From Saccoglossus kowalevskii (Eukaryota > Hemichordata > Enteropneusta > Harrimaniidae), in the NCBI RefSeq assembly GCF_000003605.2, contig NW_003115458.1, positions 184,255-200,872 of the forward strand: DNA of 16,618 nucleotides. Reading direction: 5' to 3'. Under the pieces are notes generated by a model, which was not told where the DNA came from, did not search any database, and saw nothing but the letters and a program-made list of their open reading frames with translations. This document shows, one piece after another, positions 12,301-16,618 of the stretch. Position 1 is the first letter of the stretch, and each line of letters opens with the position of its first letter. The position numbers and the translations under genes were made by a program.

Positions 12301-15300
12301 AGAACTGATTTCATCATACAAGATCTGCTCGAATTGTCGCTGTATGAAATACGAGTTATAACTTCGACTATTTCTGGTGTATTGACGATCGGAGAAAGTG
12401 TACAATTCACTACATGCCAAAGAGGGTGGCAAGGTTTGGATTGCGATGATGGTGAGTATGTATTCACAATAATCACAATATTATTAACGCATCTATGAAC
12501 ACCACAAATTTTGACAAGTAAAAAAAATGGTTTTGATTATTAAAGTTGGTGTTTGAGCTCAAGGTGAAGTTTCCTTCTGATTACATAGACATCATCGTGT
12601 CACACAGTGTTTGTTTGTAATCATCAACATAACAATCAACATCTTTAACTAGTGTGTATATCGATCATACACATGATTTCTTACTACACCTTTATTTGCT
12701 TTTCACTTACCGTCTCTAACGATGTACGTGCTCTGTTTCTTTCTTTGTTTAGATTTCTCGATGATTGCTCCATTCAATTTGTTTCTGCATCAAGTAGCAG
12801 AGACGTCAATCACATTGTCATGGTCGTTGGATGTACAGGTGCAGTCACTGACAATCCAGTACAGTGTCGTGGGAGAATCGGGAAGAGAAGAATGGATCGA
12901 TTACGTGACATATTACACTGATCGTAGCCTGGGTTTGTTGCAGAATCTCATACCAGATACGTCCTATATAATTCGGATTAAAGTACAGCATAGCAATGGT
13001 TCTATCTACTACTCTATACCTATTACAATTACGACATGTCCAAGTGGTTGGCAAGGAGTTAACTGTGAACTAAGTAGGTTAAATTAATTATATTTGAGTT
13101 GAAAATGGGGTAGCATTTGTTAATTATATAAATTGGACAAACTCACTTATGTGTTAATATTGTTATGTTTTCAGGAGTTCCTGTCAAAGCACCTTATGAC
13201 ATCATTATATGGCAGTTGAACAGTGTATCCGTATATATGACATGGTCATTGGACATTGACGATGTTCAGGAGTTAACGGTTCAGTACTGGAATATGTCAT
13301 CGGAAGAATGGATTAGTACTACAACTATTCCACGAAAACGACTCGACTATGCATTGTATGAGCTATCCCCGGTGACAATGTATACCGTGCGTGTAGTCGT
13401 ATTGGATAGTACGAATGCCTTACACACCAGTAGCCCGCTGACGTTCACAACATGTTTGTTCGGTTTTGAAGGGTTAAATTGTGAATACGGTATGCTCATT
13501 ATTTACTTACCTGTTTAATCGTCATACCCTTGTTATCTGCTTATTTGTAAAATAATTCTATAAATTCTCATTGTCAGAAAATCTCAAATGTACAATGTAT
13601 ATCTTATTTCATTTCATTGAATATTATGTGCCTTTTAGGAACAAAGTATACGCAAAGTAAATTATCATTTCAATGCAATGTGTAGTATTTATCATCGAAA
13701 TATTTATATGGAATCTATGTAGTAATGTTAATATTTCTGTGTGTTTTTTTTACCAAAAGATATGAGAGCGAAAGGACCTTTTAACATTCTTATGTCTCAA
13801 GTGCAAACCCAGTCGCTTCGAATTACCTGGTCATTGCTTCTCGGCGCAGATAACATTGAAGTTAAATATAGACGCCGCGGAAATACAGACTGGGAAGACC
13901 CACCCCTCCAAATTTCTGGAAATCAACGGTCAATACTGATAAATGGACGCATTCCAGCAGAATATTTAGAAGTTTCTGTGGTAGCTTTCCGTAATACTGT
14001 TCAATACAATAGTCTACTGTCTGTTGCACGAAGCTGTCCACTATATACAGTGGGCCTGAATTGCGAAGAAGGTTAGTGAGTTGGATTGGGGTATTATTTC
14101 CGATTAATAGATGGGGTTGTCATTGCTTGTTATTTGGCTGAATGTTTTAATAAATATGACGTAAAATATATTTAATTACTGATGGATGGTCATATTTCGT
14201 TAACCTACATTTTATTCAGTTATACTGCTGGTCTGAGGCTACTAGTTTTCGTAAGTTCTAGCGCATCAATTCATCATATGGTATACTAGTAGATGGTTCC
14301 CCCAGGAGTGATACTGTAATATCGGATTGTGATGATATCACAAATTTGACATCGACCAATCAGATCGATAGCCTATTAGATATTGGGGTGAGATATAAAA
14401 AAAATACTTAATGGGCTGTATCGCACGGAACAGGTATGATACATGCGATTAATAGACCATTTTCCGTTCACTGCGAGAATCACGCGTTATGCGTGAAATC
14501 GAACGTAAAAACAGGACAAACAAAGTAGTGGCGTCAAACATCGCGTGAGATTCGACAAACGCGAAAGTATTTTGGGGAACATTTGCATGTCAATAATGTG
14601 CTGTACACATTTGATGATGGGCAATTTCGACTAAGTGAGGATATTCGAATGCAATATTCCTCTGTCGAAGATCGGCCGGTCGATGTGCGCTACGAAATAA
14701 AGAAATTCGAGTTCAAAATCAAATCGTTCGATTTTTGCGGCAGACGTTCGACGCGTGTCTTTCATGCATCTCGCGCGATCTCGCAGTTGTACGGAAAATC
14801 ACCTATTAACATCAATTGCAGAAGATGACTTGTGCTTAGACCTTGGAAATACATATAACAATATTTCAATTTAAGAAGGTATAGGTTGGTTCGACCCACT
14901 AACCGCGACACTAACTATTAACTCGACCACTCTGACCTTCCACCTGTGTCCTATAATTTCTTGTGTATGACGCGGACGGGGATGGTCTCGTCGAACTAAC
15001 CAAAAAAAAAACGTTGCACTACATTCCAAACTAACCCATGTGTCTATGTATCTGTAGATCTGAATAGCCTTATACCATATGACATAGTAGCGGAAACGAC
15101 GCTTTCTGAAGGACTGCGGATAGCATGGTCAATCCACGCCGAAGCCAGTCACAATTGGAGCATACTACGATACAGGGAAATCGGAGAAAGTGATTGGACT
15201 TTGACAAATGAACTTACCCATGAAACGTCTGTTAACATCTATAATCTTACTGCGTTAACAACATACGAAATACAGGTGTACATATCCGTGGACGATGAAT

Positions 15301-16562
15301 ATTATTACAGCATAATTGCATTGTTTGGTACCTGTCCTAGCGGGTGGCCAGCGGAACAAGGAAAAGTCTGCGATATTGGTGAGTGGGTTAGTGTTATAGG
15401 GAGCATAGTGCTCAAAGCTGACAGTTTTCAATTGCTGTGAATACTTACATAGTGTGTCATATTGACGCAAATGTATCCGATTATATATTTGTGATGAAAG
15501 AGTTAGAATAATATATTAATTTATTTTGATGTATTTAATTATTCATTTTACAGTTATCGACCAGAAATATATGGAGAGCTTGGACACACAATTTGAGTAT
15601 TATACGTCATTTTCGGTGCATAGTATAGTTACGTTTTCTCAAGCCGACCGCATTTCGTGGATTGAAATTCAATACAATGACGCTAATACCGAGTATTGGT
15701 ATAAACTTCCTACTGCAGAAGACTGTACTACGTGTTACTATATAATTACCGAATTACAGGCTTCTACGCTGTATAATATGTTAATATTTGTCATGCGTGT
15801 AGATGGAACGTTTGGATACAGTGTTGTATCACAATTCACAACGTGTAAGATGCTCTACCATGGTTCACAATTATGTGAGCAAGGTAAGTCTAATCAACGA
15901 CTAGATTCTCGTACATAGTTTTGAAGGAGTGACAGAATCACCGTCAGTCTGCTAACTAACTTAAATTTGTTGATATTAAAAAATTTCATATAGACCATAT
16001 ATCCTATAAATTATCATATTTTATTTCCACTATGAAACAAGAGAGTGCAACACTTCAATCACAGTAAACCATGAATTTATCATTATACTCACGTGCATTA
16101 TCTAATCATTGGATTACTTGACATATGTAGGTCGCGAAGTGTTTTCAACTTGGGGAGGCATGCATTATCAAACGTTTGATGGTACATTGTTCGACTATAA
16201 CGGAGAATGTGAATACGTGTTGATTGACACATGCATGGCTGAAGATAGAAACCAATTCACTGTGATTGCTGATGCTGGCAAAACATCCGAATCCGTAGCA
16301 TTTATGGAAAGCTTCAATGTCAGTGTATTTAGCGTGGTATGTATTATTCGATTCGATTCTTATTCATTACACCTCAATAACACATATAAAACATTTTGAC
16401 GTCGAGGAATTTACGAGACGCAAGTTAGATTAACGCATTTTTTTCGGTTTCTAGGATATCATCCTACTGCGAGGGGGAACGATAAGGTGGAACGGTACTG
16501 ATTACTCGATTCCTTTTACACATGTCCATAGGCTAGTTGTCTCAATAGAGGGAAAATTATTT
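202..16562 (+). CDS. Giant multi-exon VWD/C8/TIL/EGF + FN3 glycoprotein gene (partial at both ends; 32 exons)
   Basis: This is the span of one spliced gene; exons are listed separately. Joining 32 exons gives about 2,100 open codons: C8b-TIL-EGF, three full VWD-C8-TIL-EGF cassettes, six FN3-like modules, then the start of another VWD. All junctions agree in phase, and homologous exons in different cassettes have the same length to within a few codons, which fixes most boundaries. The domain set is that of zonadhesin, IgGFc-binding protein, alpha-tectorin and gel-forming mucins: secreted or membrane-tethered, disulphide-linked matrix, mucus or gamete-coat proteins. Many N-glycosylation sequons are visible. 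The six consecutive FN3 modules are not part of those vertebrate proteins as I know them, so I give no symbol. Signal peptide, any transmembrane segment, stop codon and UTRs lie outside the window. The single-gene reading is inference; a split into two genes is unlikely because no promoter, stop or poly(A) signal interrupts the phase chain. Confidence 0.88.
473..672 (+). CDS. Exon 2: TIL domain (unit A), missing one cysteine pair
   Basis: Phase 1-0, 200 bases, from acceptor TTCGCAG to donor GTAAGA. It encodes a trypsin inhibitor-like cysteine-rich domain: [31 protein letters not shown]. Compared with units B, C and D, the second cysteine is Leu (508-510) and the sixth is Glu (571-573). The remaining eight framework cysteines are present, plus the CGC that starts the next TILa segment. 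Protease inhibition is not implied; in this superfamily TIL domains are structural. Confidence 0.93.
818..1001 (+). CDS. Exon 3: TILa/EGF-like exon (unit A)
   Basis: Phase 0-1, 184 bases, acceptor CCTGCAG, donor GTAAGT. The first part ([12 protein letters not shown]) completes a TILa/VWC-like segment begun at the end of the TIL exon. The second part has six EGF-spaced cysteines ending [17 protein letters not shown]; the GF-GDG signature is common in EGF modules next to TIL domains. It is exactly as long as the unit B homologue. Confidence 0.92.
1002..1585 (+). other. Intron between units A and B
   Basis: 584 bases without supported coding sequence. It contains a perfect inverted repeat GTCAGG-TG-CCTGAC at 1271-1284, and an 8-base pair GTGACGTA (1062-1069) / TACGTCAC (1227-1234) around a locally CpG-richer stretch, possibly an old inserted element. 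Open frames here match no domain and lack suitable splice phases. Confidence 0.7.
1586..1800 (+). CDS. Exon 4: VWD domain, N-terminal part with GDPH (unit B)
   Basis: Phase 1-0, 215 bases, identical in length to the unit C and D homologues. It opens a von Willebrand type D domain with C-x3[10 protein letters not shown] and [15 protein letters not shown] (1609-1620) is the motif cleaved autocatalytically between D and P in some VWD domains of MUC2, MUC5AC and IgGFc-binding protein; cleavage here is inferred from the motif. Donor is GTATGT. Confidence 0.95.
1801..2262 (+). other. Intron within VWD of unit B
   Basis: 462 bases, strongly AT-rich, with T-runs around 1911-1950 and a short duplication of an ACATAAATT-type phrase near 2050-2075. 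I see no gene or RNA in it. Confidence 0.7.
2263..2364 (+). CDS. Exon 5: VWD domain, middle part (unit B)
   Basis: Phase 0-0, 102 bases (108 in units C, D and E). It encodes the VWD centre with a [10 protein letters not shown] strand (sequon NGS) and ends GRYV, as in the other units. Acceptor ATTTAAG, donor GTGAGT. Confidence 0.9.
2528..2683 (+). CDS. Exon 6: VWD domain, C-terminal part with CGLCG (unit B)
   Basis: Phase 0-0, 156 bases, same length in B, C and D. It carries [10 protein letters not shown], then [18 protein letters not shown] (2618-2632) and the acidic NFDGD segment that typically helps bind calcium in VWD folds are intact. A sequon directly precedes CGLC. The donor is the somewhat unusual GTACGT, chosen because it gives exactly the homologous exon length. 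Confidence 0.93.
3180..3235 (+). repeat. Branched inverted-repeat structure (possible three-helix fold)
   Basis: AACGTG (3180-3185) pairs with CACGTT (3230-3235). Inside lie GTAG-GATA-CTAC (3191-3202) and ACTTGC-AATCTAT-GCAAGT (3203-3221), two perfect hairpins side by side. The layout vaguely recalls a tRNA lacking a T arm, but the loop is not a convincing anticodon loop. It could equally be a decayed mobile-element end. Confidence 0.4.
3382..3414. repeat. 13-base direct repeat, 20-base period
   Basis: AATACAACATAAC occurs at 3382-3394 and again at 3402-3414, with a partial TATAACATA copy just before. It looks like slippage-type intronic duplication. Confidence 0.8.
3755..3774. repeat. Perfect 8-bp hairpin
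   Basis: AAACACAC (3755-3762), loop TTAT, then GTGTGTTT (3767-3774), in a T-flanked intron context. No bacterial-type terminator role is implied. Confidence 0.7.
3799..3851. repeat. Nested inverted repeat
   Basis: TAAGGTA (3799-3805) pairs with TACCTTA (3845-3851), and inside it CCAGAG (3816-3821) pairs with CTCTGG (3838-3843). Two perfect nested arms suggest a small foldback element or its relic. Confidence 0.6.
3965..4115 (+). CDS. Exon 7: C8 domain, N-terminal half (unit B)
   Basis: Phase 0-1, 151 bases (145 in C and D). It encodes the VWD-C8 linker and C8 start: [17 protein letters not shown], and [12 protein letters not shown] ending on the first base of a Gly codon. Acceptor CTCTAG, donor GTATTG. 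The donor is weak beyond GTA, but phase and homology support it. Confidence 0.88.
4116..4907 (+). other. Intron splitting the C8 domain of unit B
   Basis: 792 bases. No coding sequence is supported, although an open stretch of 77 codons (4417-4650) exists by chance. Features seen are TCCCATG (4413-4419) paired with CATGGGA (4436-4442), and the inverted-repeat block at 4652-4804. Confidence 0.7.
4652..4804. mobile_element. Candidate small foldback element
   Basis: The block is bounded by identical self-palindromic octamers TTCGCGAA (4652-4659 and 4797-4804). It contains TGGACAAATAT (4674-4684) facing ATATTTTGTCCA (4728-4739), an inverted pair with one inserted base. No clear target-site duplication is seen, so this may be a MITE relic or coincidence. 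Confidence 0.35.
4908..5084 (+). CDS. Exon 8: C8 domain, C-terminal half (unit B)
   Basis: Phase 1-1, 177 bases. It encodes [30 protein letters not shown] and LPWRSETFC. It is strikingly similar to the unit C homologue ([21 protein letters not shown], PWRxETFC are shared), more than to A or D. Acceptor TACATAG, donor GTGAGT. Confidence 0.94.
5361..5560 (+). CDS. Exon 9: TIL domain (unit B)
   Basis: Phase 1-0, 200 bases, the same length as unit A. It is a complete TIL domain: [33 protein letters not shown], including the two cysteines missing in unit A. Acceptor CCAACAG; donor GTGGGT after Tyr-Tyr-Met, where the other units also end in Tyr plus one or two residues. Confidence 0.93.
5794..5977 (+). 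CDS. Exon 10: TILa/EGF-like exon (unit B)
   Basis: Phase 0-1, 184 bases. It encodes [10 protein letters not shown], then [25 protein letters not shown], the six-cysteine EGF pattern with GF-GDG. Acceptor TTTGTAG, donor GTAAGT. Confidence 0.92.
5978..6545 (+). other. Intron between units B and C
   Basis: 568 bases. No exon is supported. A perfect 11-base palindrome GGTCTAAGACC sits at 6460-6470. Opposite-strand and same-strand open frames around 6215-6508 show no domain signature. Confidence 0.7.
6546..6760 (+). CDS. Exon 11: VWD domain, N-terminal part with GDPH (unit C)
   Basis: Phase 1-0, 215 bases. It encodes [30 protein letters not shown] and [16 protein letters not shown] is at 6569-6580, so D-P autocleavage is possible in principle. 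Acceptor TTCTTCTAG, donor GTGAGT. Confidence 0.95.
6939..7046 (+). CDS. Exon 12: VWD domain, middle part (unit C)
   Basis: Phase 0-0, 108 bases. It encodes [19 protein letters not shown] with sequons NGT and NMT, ending DTGRYV like unit B (GRYV) and D (TGRYV). Acceptor TATTCAG, donor GTAAGC. Confidence 0.9.
7088..7211. mobile_element. Short TTAA-flanked MITE-like element 1
   Basis: TTAA at 7088-7091 and 7208-7211 bracket about 116 bases whose ends are inverted repeats. The left arm GTGAGAGGGTCGTCACCTGC faces, on the reverse strand, GTGGGGGAGTCGTCAACTGT (about three quarters identical over 25 bases). The left side carries one extra A after TTAA. The interior is CpG-richer than its intron and roughly palindromic around AACAATTGT. 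TTAA duplication is typical of piggyBac-type insertion. No coding capacity; non-autonomous. Confidence 0.7.
7319..7474 (+). CDS. Exon 13: VWD domain, C-terminal part, CGLCS variant (unit C)
   Basis: Phase 0-0, 156 bases. It encodes [10 protein letters not shown], then [18 protein letters not shown]. The cysteine pair CxxC (7409-7423) is kept but the following Gly is Ser, unlike B and D. A sequon abuts CGLC. Acceptor TATTGTAG, donor GTAGGT. Confidence 0.93.
7617..7761 (+). CDS. Exon 14: C8 domain, N-terminal half (unit C)
   Basis: Phase 0-1, 145 bases, the same as unit D. It encodes [21 protein letters not shown] and [13 protein letters not shown]. Acceptor TTTACACAG, donor GTAAGT. Confidence 0.93.
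7906..8085 (+). CDS. Exon 15: C8 domain, C-terminal half (unit C)
   Basis: Phase 1-1, 180 bases. It encodes [32 protein letters not shown] and YPWRTETFC. Acceptor TTAAACAG, donor GTAAGT. It is the closest relative of exon 8. Confidence 0.94.
8299..8501 (+). CDS. Exon 16: TIL domain (unit C)
   Basis: Phase 1-0, 203 bases. It is a complete [38 protein letters not shown]. Acceptor TTTGCAG, donor GTGAGA. The shared PF(E/D)C start and CEPTC pair it with unit B. Confidence 0.93.
8502..9130 (+). other. Intron between TIL and EGF exons of unit C
   Basis: 629 bases, much longer than the corresponding introns of A, B and D (145-233), with a CpG-richer middle (about 8525-8800) suggesting an insertion. 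Seen: GAGATAAC (8550-8557) facing GTTATCTC (8601-8608), a near-perfect 22-base palindrome at 8810-8831, and AAATATCC (8955-8962) facing GGATATTT (8995-9002). I could not define element ends. Open frames are chance. Confidence 0.6.
8810..8831. repeat. Near-perfect 22-base palindrome
   Basis: TCATT-G-TCAATATTGA-T-AATGA: the two halves are complementary except for one G/T position. It could be the centre of a foldback element or chance in AT-rich sequence. Confidence 0.55.
9131..9311 (+). CDS. Exon 17: TILa/EGF-like exon (unit C)
   Basis: Phase 0-1, 181 bases. It encodes [43 protein letters not shown]. Acceptor GTTTCTGCAG, donor GTAAAT (weaker, but it matches phase and length). Confidence 0.92.
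9312..9676 (+). other. Intron between units C and D
   Basis: 365 bases, A-rich. It contains an (AT)n microsatellite at 9392-9406 and loosely repeated CCA..TGAAAAT phrases between about 9500 and 9620. No gene is seen. Confidence 0.7.
9392..9406. repeat. (AT)n microsatellite
   Basis: An uninterrupted run of alternating A and T over 15 bases within an intron. Confidence 0.9.
9677..9891 (+). CDS. Exon 18: VWD domain, N-terminal part with GDPH (unit D)
   Basis: Phase 1-0, 215 bases. It encodes [30 protein letters not shown] and [16 protein letters not shown] is at 9700-9711. Acceptor TTTTTTTAG, donor GTAGGT. Confidence 0.95.
9999..10106 (+). CDS. Exon 19: VWD domain, middle part (unit D)
   Basis: Phase 0-0, 108 bases. 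It encodes [17 protein letters not shown] and ends YTGRYV, parallel to exon 12. Acceptor TTTCCCAG, donor GTAAGT. Confidence 0.92.
10318..10473 (+). CDS. Exon 20: VWD domain, C-terminal part with CGLCG (unit D)
   Basis: Phase 0-0, 156 bases. It encodes [10 protein letters not shown], then [23 protein letters not shown] is at 10408-10422 with an adjacent sequon. Acceptor AATTCGCAG, donor GTAAGT. Confidence 0.95.
10474..10824 (+). other. Intron between VWD and C8 of unit D, with an alternative acceptor
   Basis: 351 bases. A second acceptor (ATGCAG ending at 10785) lies 39 bases upstream of the chosen one. The 13 codons between are open and in phase, so an alternative or longer exon 21 is possible. 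Nothing else is supported. Confidence 0.6.
10825..10969 (+). CDS. Exon 21: C8 domain, N-terminal half (unit D), GC donor
   Basis: Phase 0-1, 145 bases, exactly the unit C length. It encodes [21 protein letters not shown] and [10 protein letters not shown]. The exon must end on the first base of the final Gly codon to meet the phase of exon 22; there the intron starts GCGAGT, not GT. The nearest GT (10974) would leave phase 2 and break the frame. This is therefore a probable GC-AG intron. The start follows TTCATTCACAG; an upstream in-frame acceptor would add 13 codons. Confidence 0.85.
11113..11292 (+). CDS. Exon 22: C8 domain, C-terminal half (unit D)
   Basis: Phase 1-1, 180 bases. It encodes [21 protein letters not shown] and [10 protein letters not shown]. 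Acceptor CATTACAG, donor GTAAGT. The GPFxxCHxS start is shared with unit A. Confidence 0.93.
11442..11635 (+). CDS. Exon 23: TIL domain (unit D)
   Basis: Phase 1-0, 194 bases. It is a complete [31 protein letters not shown] and CIEPEDCGC. It begins PLSCP as in unit A. Acceptor CTTGTTAG, donor GTTAGT. Confidence 0.92.
11817..11994 (+). CDS. Exon 24: TILa/EGF-like exon (unit D)
   Basis: Phase 0-1, 178 bases. It encodes [33 protein letters not shown]. It is the last EGF before the FN3 array. Acceptor CCCTCAG, donor GTAAAG. Confidence 0.92.
12149..12451 (+). CDS. Exon 25: FN3-like module 1 with two-cysteine tail
   Basis: Phase 1-1, 303 bases, one whole module. The FN3 core is seen as VQITWSV, then [20 protein letters not shown]. 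The module ends [12 protein letters not shown] (12415-12444), which matches the last hairpin of an EGF domain (C-x2-GW-x-G-x2-C). Acceptor TTTTTTTGCAG, donor GTGAGT. Confidence 0.88.
12452..12752 (+). other. Intron between FN3 modules 1 and 2
   Basis: 301 bases, with a C/T-rich tract before the acceptor. I see nothing else in it. Confidence 0.7.
12753..13073 (+). CDS. Exon 26: FN3-like module 2 with two-cysteine tail
   Basis: Phase 1-1, 321 bases. It encodes [43 protein letters not shown], and the tail [13 protein letters not shown] (cysteines at 13037 and 13064). Acceptor TTTGTTTAG, donor GTAGGT. Confidence 0.9.
13175..13489 (+). CDS. Exon 27: FN3-like module 3 with two-cysteine tail
   Basis: Phase 1-1, 315 bases. 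It encodes [34 protein letters not shown], and the tail [13 protein letters not shown] (cysteines at 13453 and 13480). It is the clearest FN3 of the array, with the B-strand Trp and the L-x-P-x-T-x-Y-x-V core. Donor GTATGC. Confidence 0.92.
13760..14071 (+). CDS. Exon 28: FN3-like module 4 with two-cysteine tail
   Basis: Phase 1-1, 312 bases. It encodes [42 protein letters not shown], and the tail [14 protein letters not shown] (cysteines at 14035 and 14062). The acceptor ACCAAAAG is purine-rich at its end but follows a T-run. Donor GTTAGT. Confidence 0.88.
14072..15057 (+). other. Long intron between FN3 modules 4 and 5
   Basis: 986 bases; it contains the MITE-like element at 14449-14809. 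Upstream of that are CTACTAGT (14239-14246) facing ACTAGTAG (14285-14292), and TTGTGAT-GAT-ATCACAA (14327-14343). A short A-run occurs near 15001. No exon is supported; an open frame at 14583-14828 runs through the element and is chance. Confidence 0.75.
14449..14809. mobile_element. TTAA-flanked MITE-like element 2
   Basis: TTAA at 14449-14452 and 14806-14809 bracket about 353 bases with long terminal inverted repeats. The left end TTAATAGACCATTTTCCGT is mirrored on the opposite strand by TTAATAGGTGATTTTCCGT. Similarity continues for about 50-58 bases through ACTGCGAGA and ATGC-TGAAA. The interior is CpG-rich and shows no transposase. Size, TIRs and TTAA fit a non-autonomous piggyBac-like MITE; the outer TTAATAG symmetry also allows a TA duplication reading. 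Confidence 0.8.
15058..15378 (+). CDS. Exon 29: FN3-like module 5 with longer two-cysteine tail
   Basis: Phase 1-1, 321 bases. It encodes [43 protein letters not shown], and the tail [15 protein letters not shown] (cysteines at 15333 and 15369; three residues longer than in modules 1-4). Acceptor TCTGTAG, donor GTGAGT. Confidence 0.9.
15554..15883 (+). CDS. Exon 30: FN3-like module 6, divergent, with internal CTTC
   Basis: Phase 1-1, 330 bases. The FN3 core is recognisable ([25 protein letters not shown]) but the start is divergent. It has an extra cysteine pair CTTC (15724-15735) before the ITELQ strand. The tail [13 protein letters not shown] (cysteines at 15844 and 15874) has lost the GW motif. 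Acceptor TTTTACAG, donor GTAAGT. Confidence 0.85.
16131..16336 (+). CDS. Exon 31: divergent VWD domain, N-terminal part with GGMH (unit E)
   Basis: Phase 1-0, 206 bases (215 in B-D). It is a VWD start by [20 protein letters not shown], but GDPH is replaced by GGMH (16154-16165) and the cysteine that precedes GDPH in B-D is Phe. D-P autocleavage is therefore not expected. Its position after the FN3 array and the conserved 1-0 phase mark it as a diverged copy of the VWDa exon. Acceptor CATATGTAG, donor GTATGT. Confidence 0.9.
16455..16562 (+). CDS. Exon 32: VWD domain, middle part (unit E)
   Basis: Phase 0-0, 108 bases, the same length as exons 12 and 19. It encodes [21 protein letters not shown] (hydrophobic strand, glycines, sequon NGT). 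It ends KLF rather than GRYV. Acceptor TTTCTAG, donor GTAAGT. The gene continues beyond the right edge. Confidence 0.85.
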
Positions 16563-16618
16563 GTAAGTATGAGTGTCTAATGTTTAAGGCGTATTTAGTG
16601 CTTTTCTATTTAAAGGAT

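Noticed and set aside
12115-12476. Two minus-strand open frames of over 100 codons
   Set aside because: They lie opposite the well-supported FN3 module 1 exon, overlap each other, and show no domain signature. They are antisense shadows.
14583-14828. 81-codon open frame in the intron between FN3 modules 4 and 5
   Set aside because: It runs through the right terminal inverted repeat of the MITE-like element, shows no domain or transposase motif, and has no matching splice phases.
1-16618. CRISPR array, operon or prophage content
   Set aside because: There are no spaced repeats, ribosome binding sites or compact ORFs; the pervasive GT-AG exon structure shows an animal nuclear gene.

Overview
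The window is a piece of an intron-rich animal nuclear genome. It is AT-rich, with GT-AG introns of about 94 to 1,281 bases, no bacterial-style ORFs, and extracellular domain families found mainly in metazoans. I cannot name the species. Non-vertebrate animals such as a hemichordate, cephalochordate or cnidarian are plausible, but this is inference only.

Everything I can support as coding belongs to one plus-strand gene that enters the window already in progress and leaves it unfinished. I reconstruct 32 consecutive exons (202 to 16562, about 6.3 kb coding, about 2,100 codons) that join without a stop or phase conflict. Neither the start codon and signal peptide nor the stop codon and poly(A) site is present. 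The product is a giant secreted or cell-surface, cysteine-rich glycoprotein of the zonadhesin / IgGFc-binding protein / tectorin / gel-forming mucin type.

Layout: the first 201 bases are intron. Unit A (202-1001) is the tail of a VWD-C8-TIL-EGF cassette (C8b, TIL, EGF). Units B (1586-5977), C (6546-9311) and D (9677-11994) are complete cassettes, each cut into the same seven exons: VWDa, VWDb, VWDc, C8a, C8b, TIL, TILa/EGF. Exon lengths are almost identical and intron phases are exactly conserved (1-0, 0-0, 0-0, 0-1, 1-1, 1-0, 0-1). Then come six single-exon fibronectin III-like modules (12149-15883), all phase 1-1, each ending in a two-cysteine tail; in the first three that tail looks like the last hairpin of an EGF domain. 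A fifth, divergent VWD (unit E, from 16131) begins at the right edge.

The cassettes would form a rod of disulphide-rich D assemblies, probably with autocleavage-type GDPH sites in B, C and D, followed by an FN3 spacer and another VWD. Introns hold two convincing short inverted-repeat (MITE-like) elements flanked by TTAA (7088-7211 and 14449-14809), a weaker candidate (4652-4804), and several hairpins. Points for follow-up: a probable GC-AG intron after 10969, loss of both halves of one predicted disulphide in the unit A TIL domain, replacement of GDPH by GGMH in unit E, and the FN3-plus-cysteine-hairpin module.
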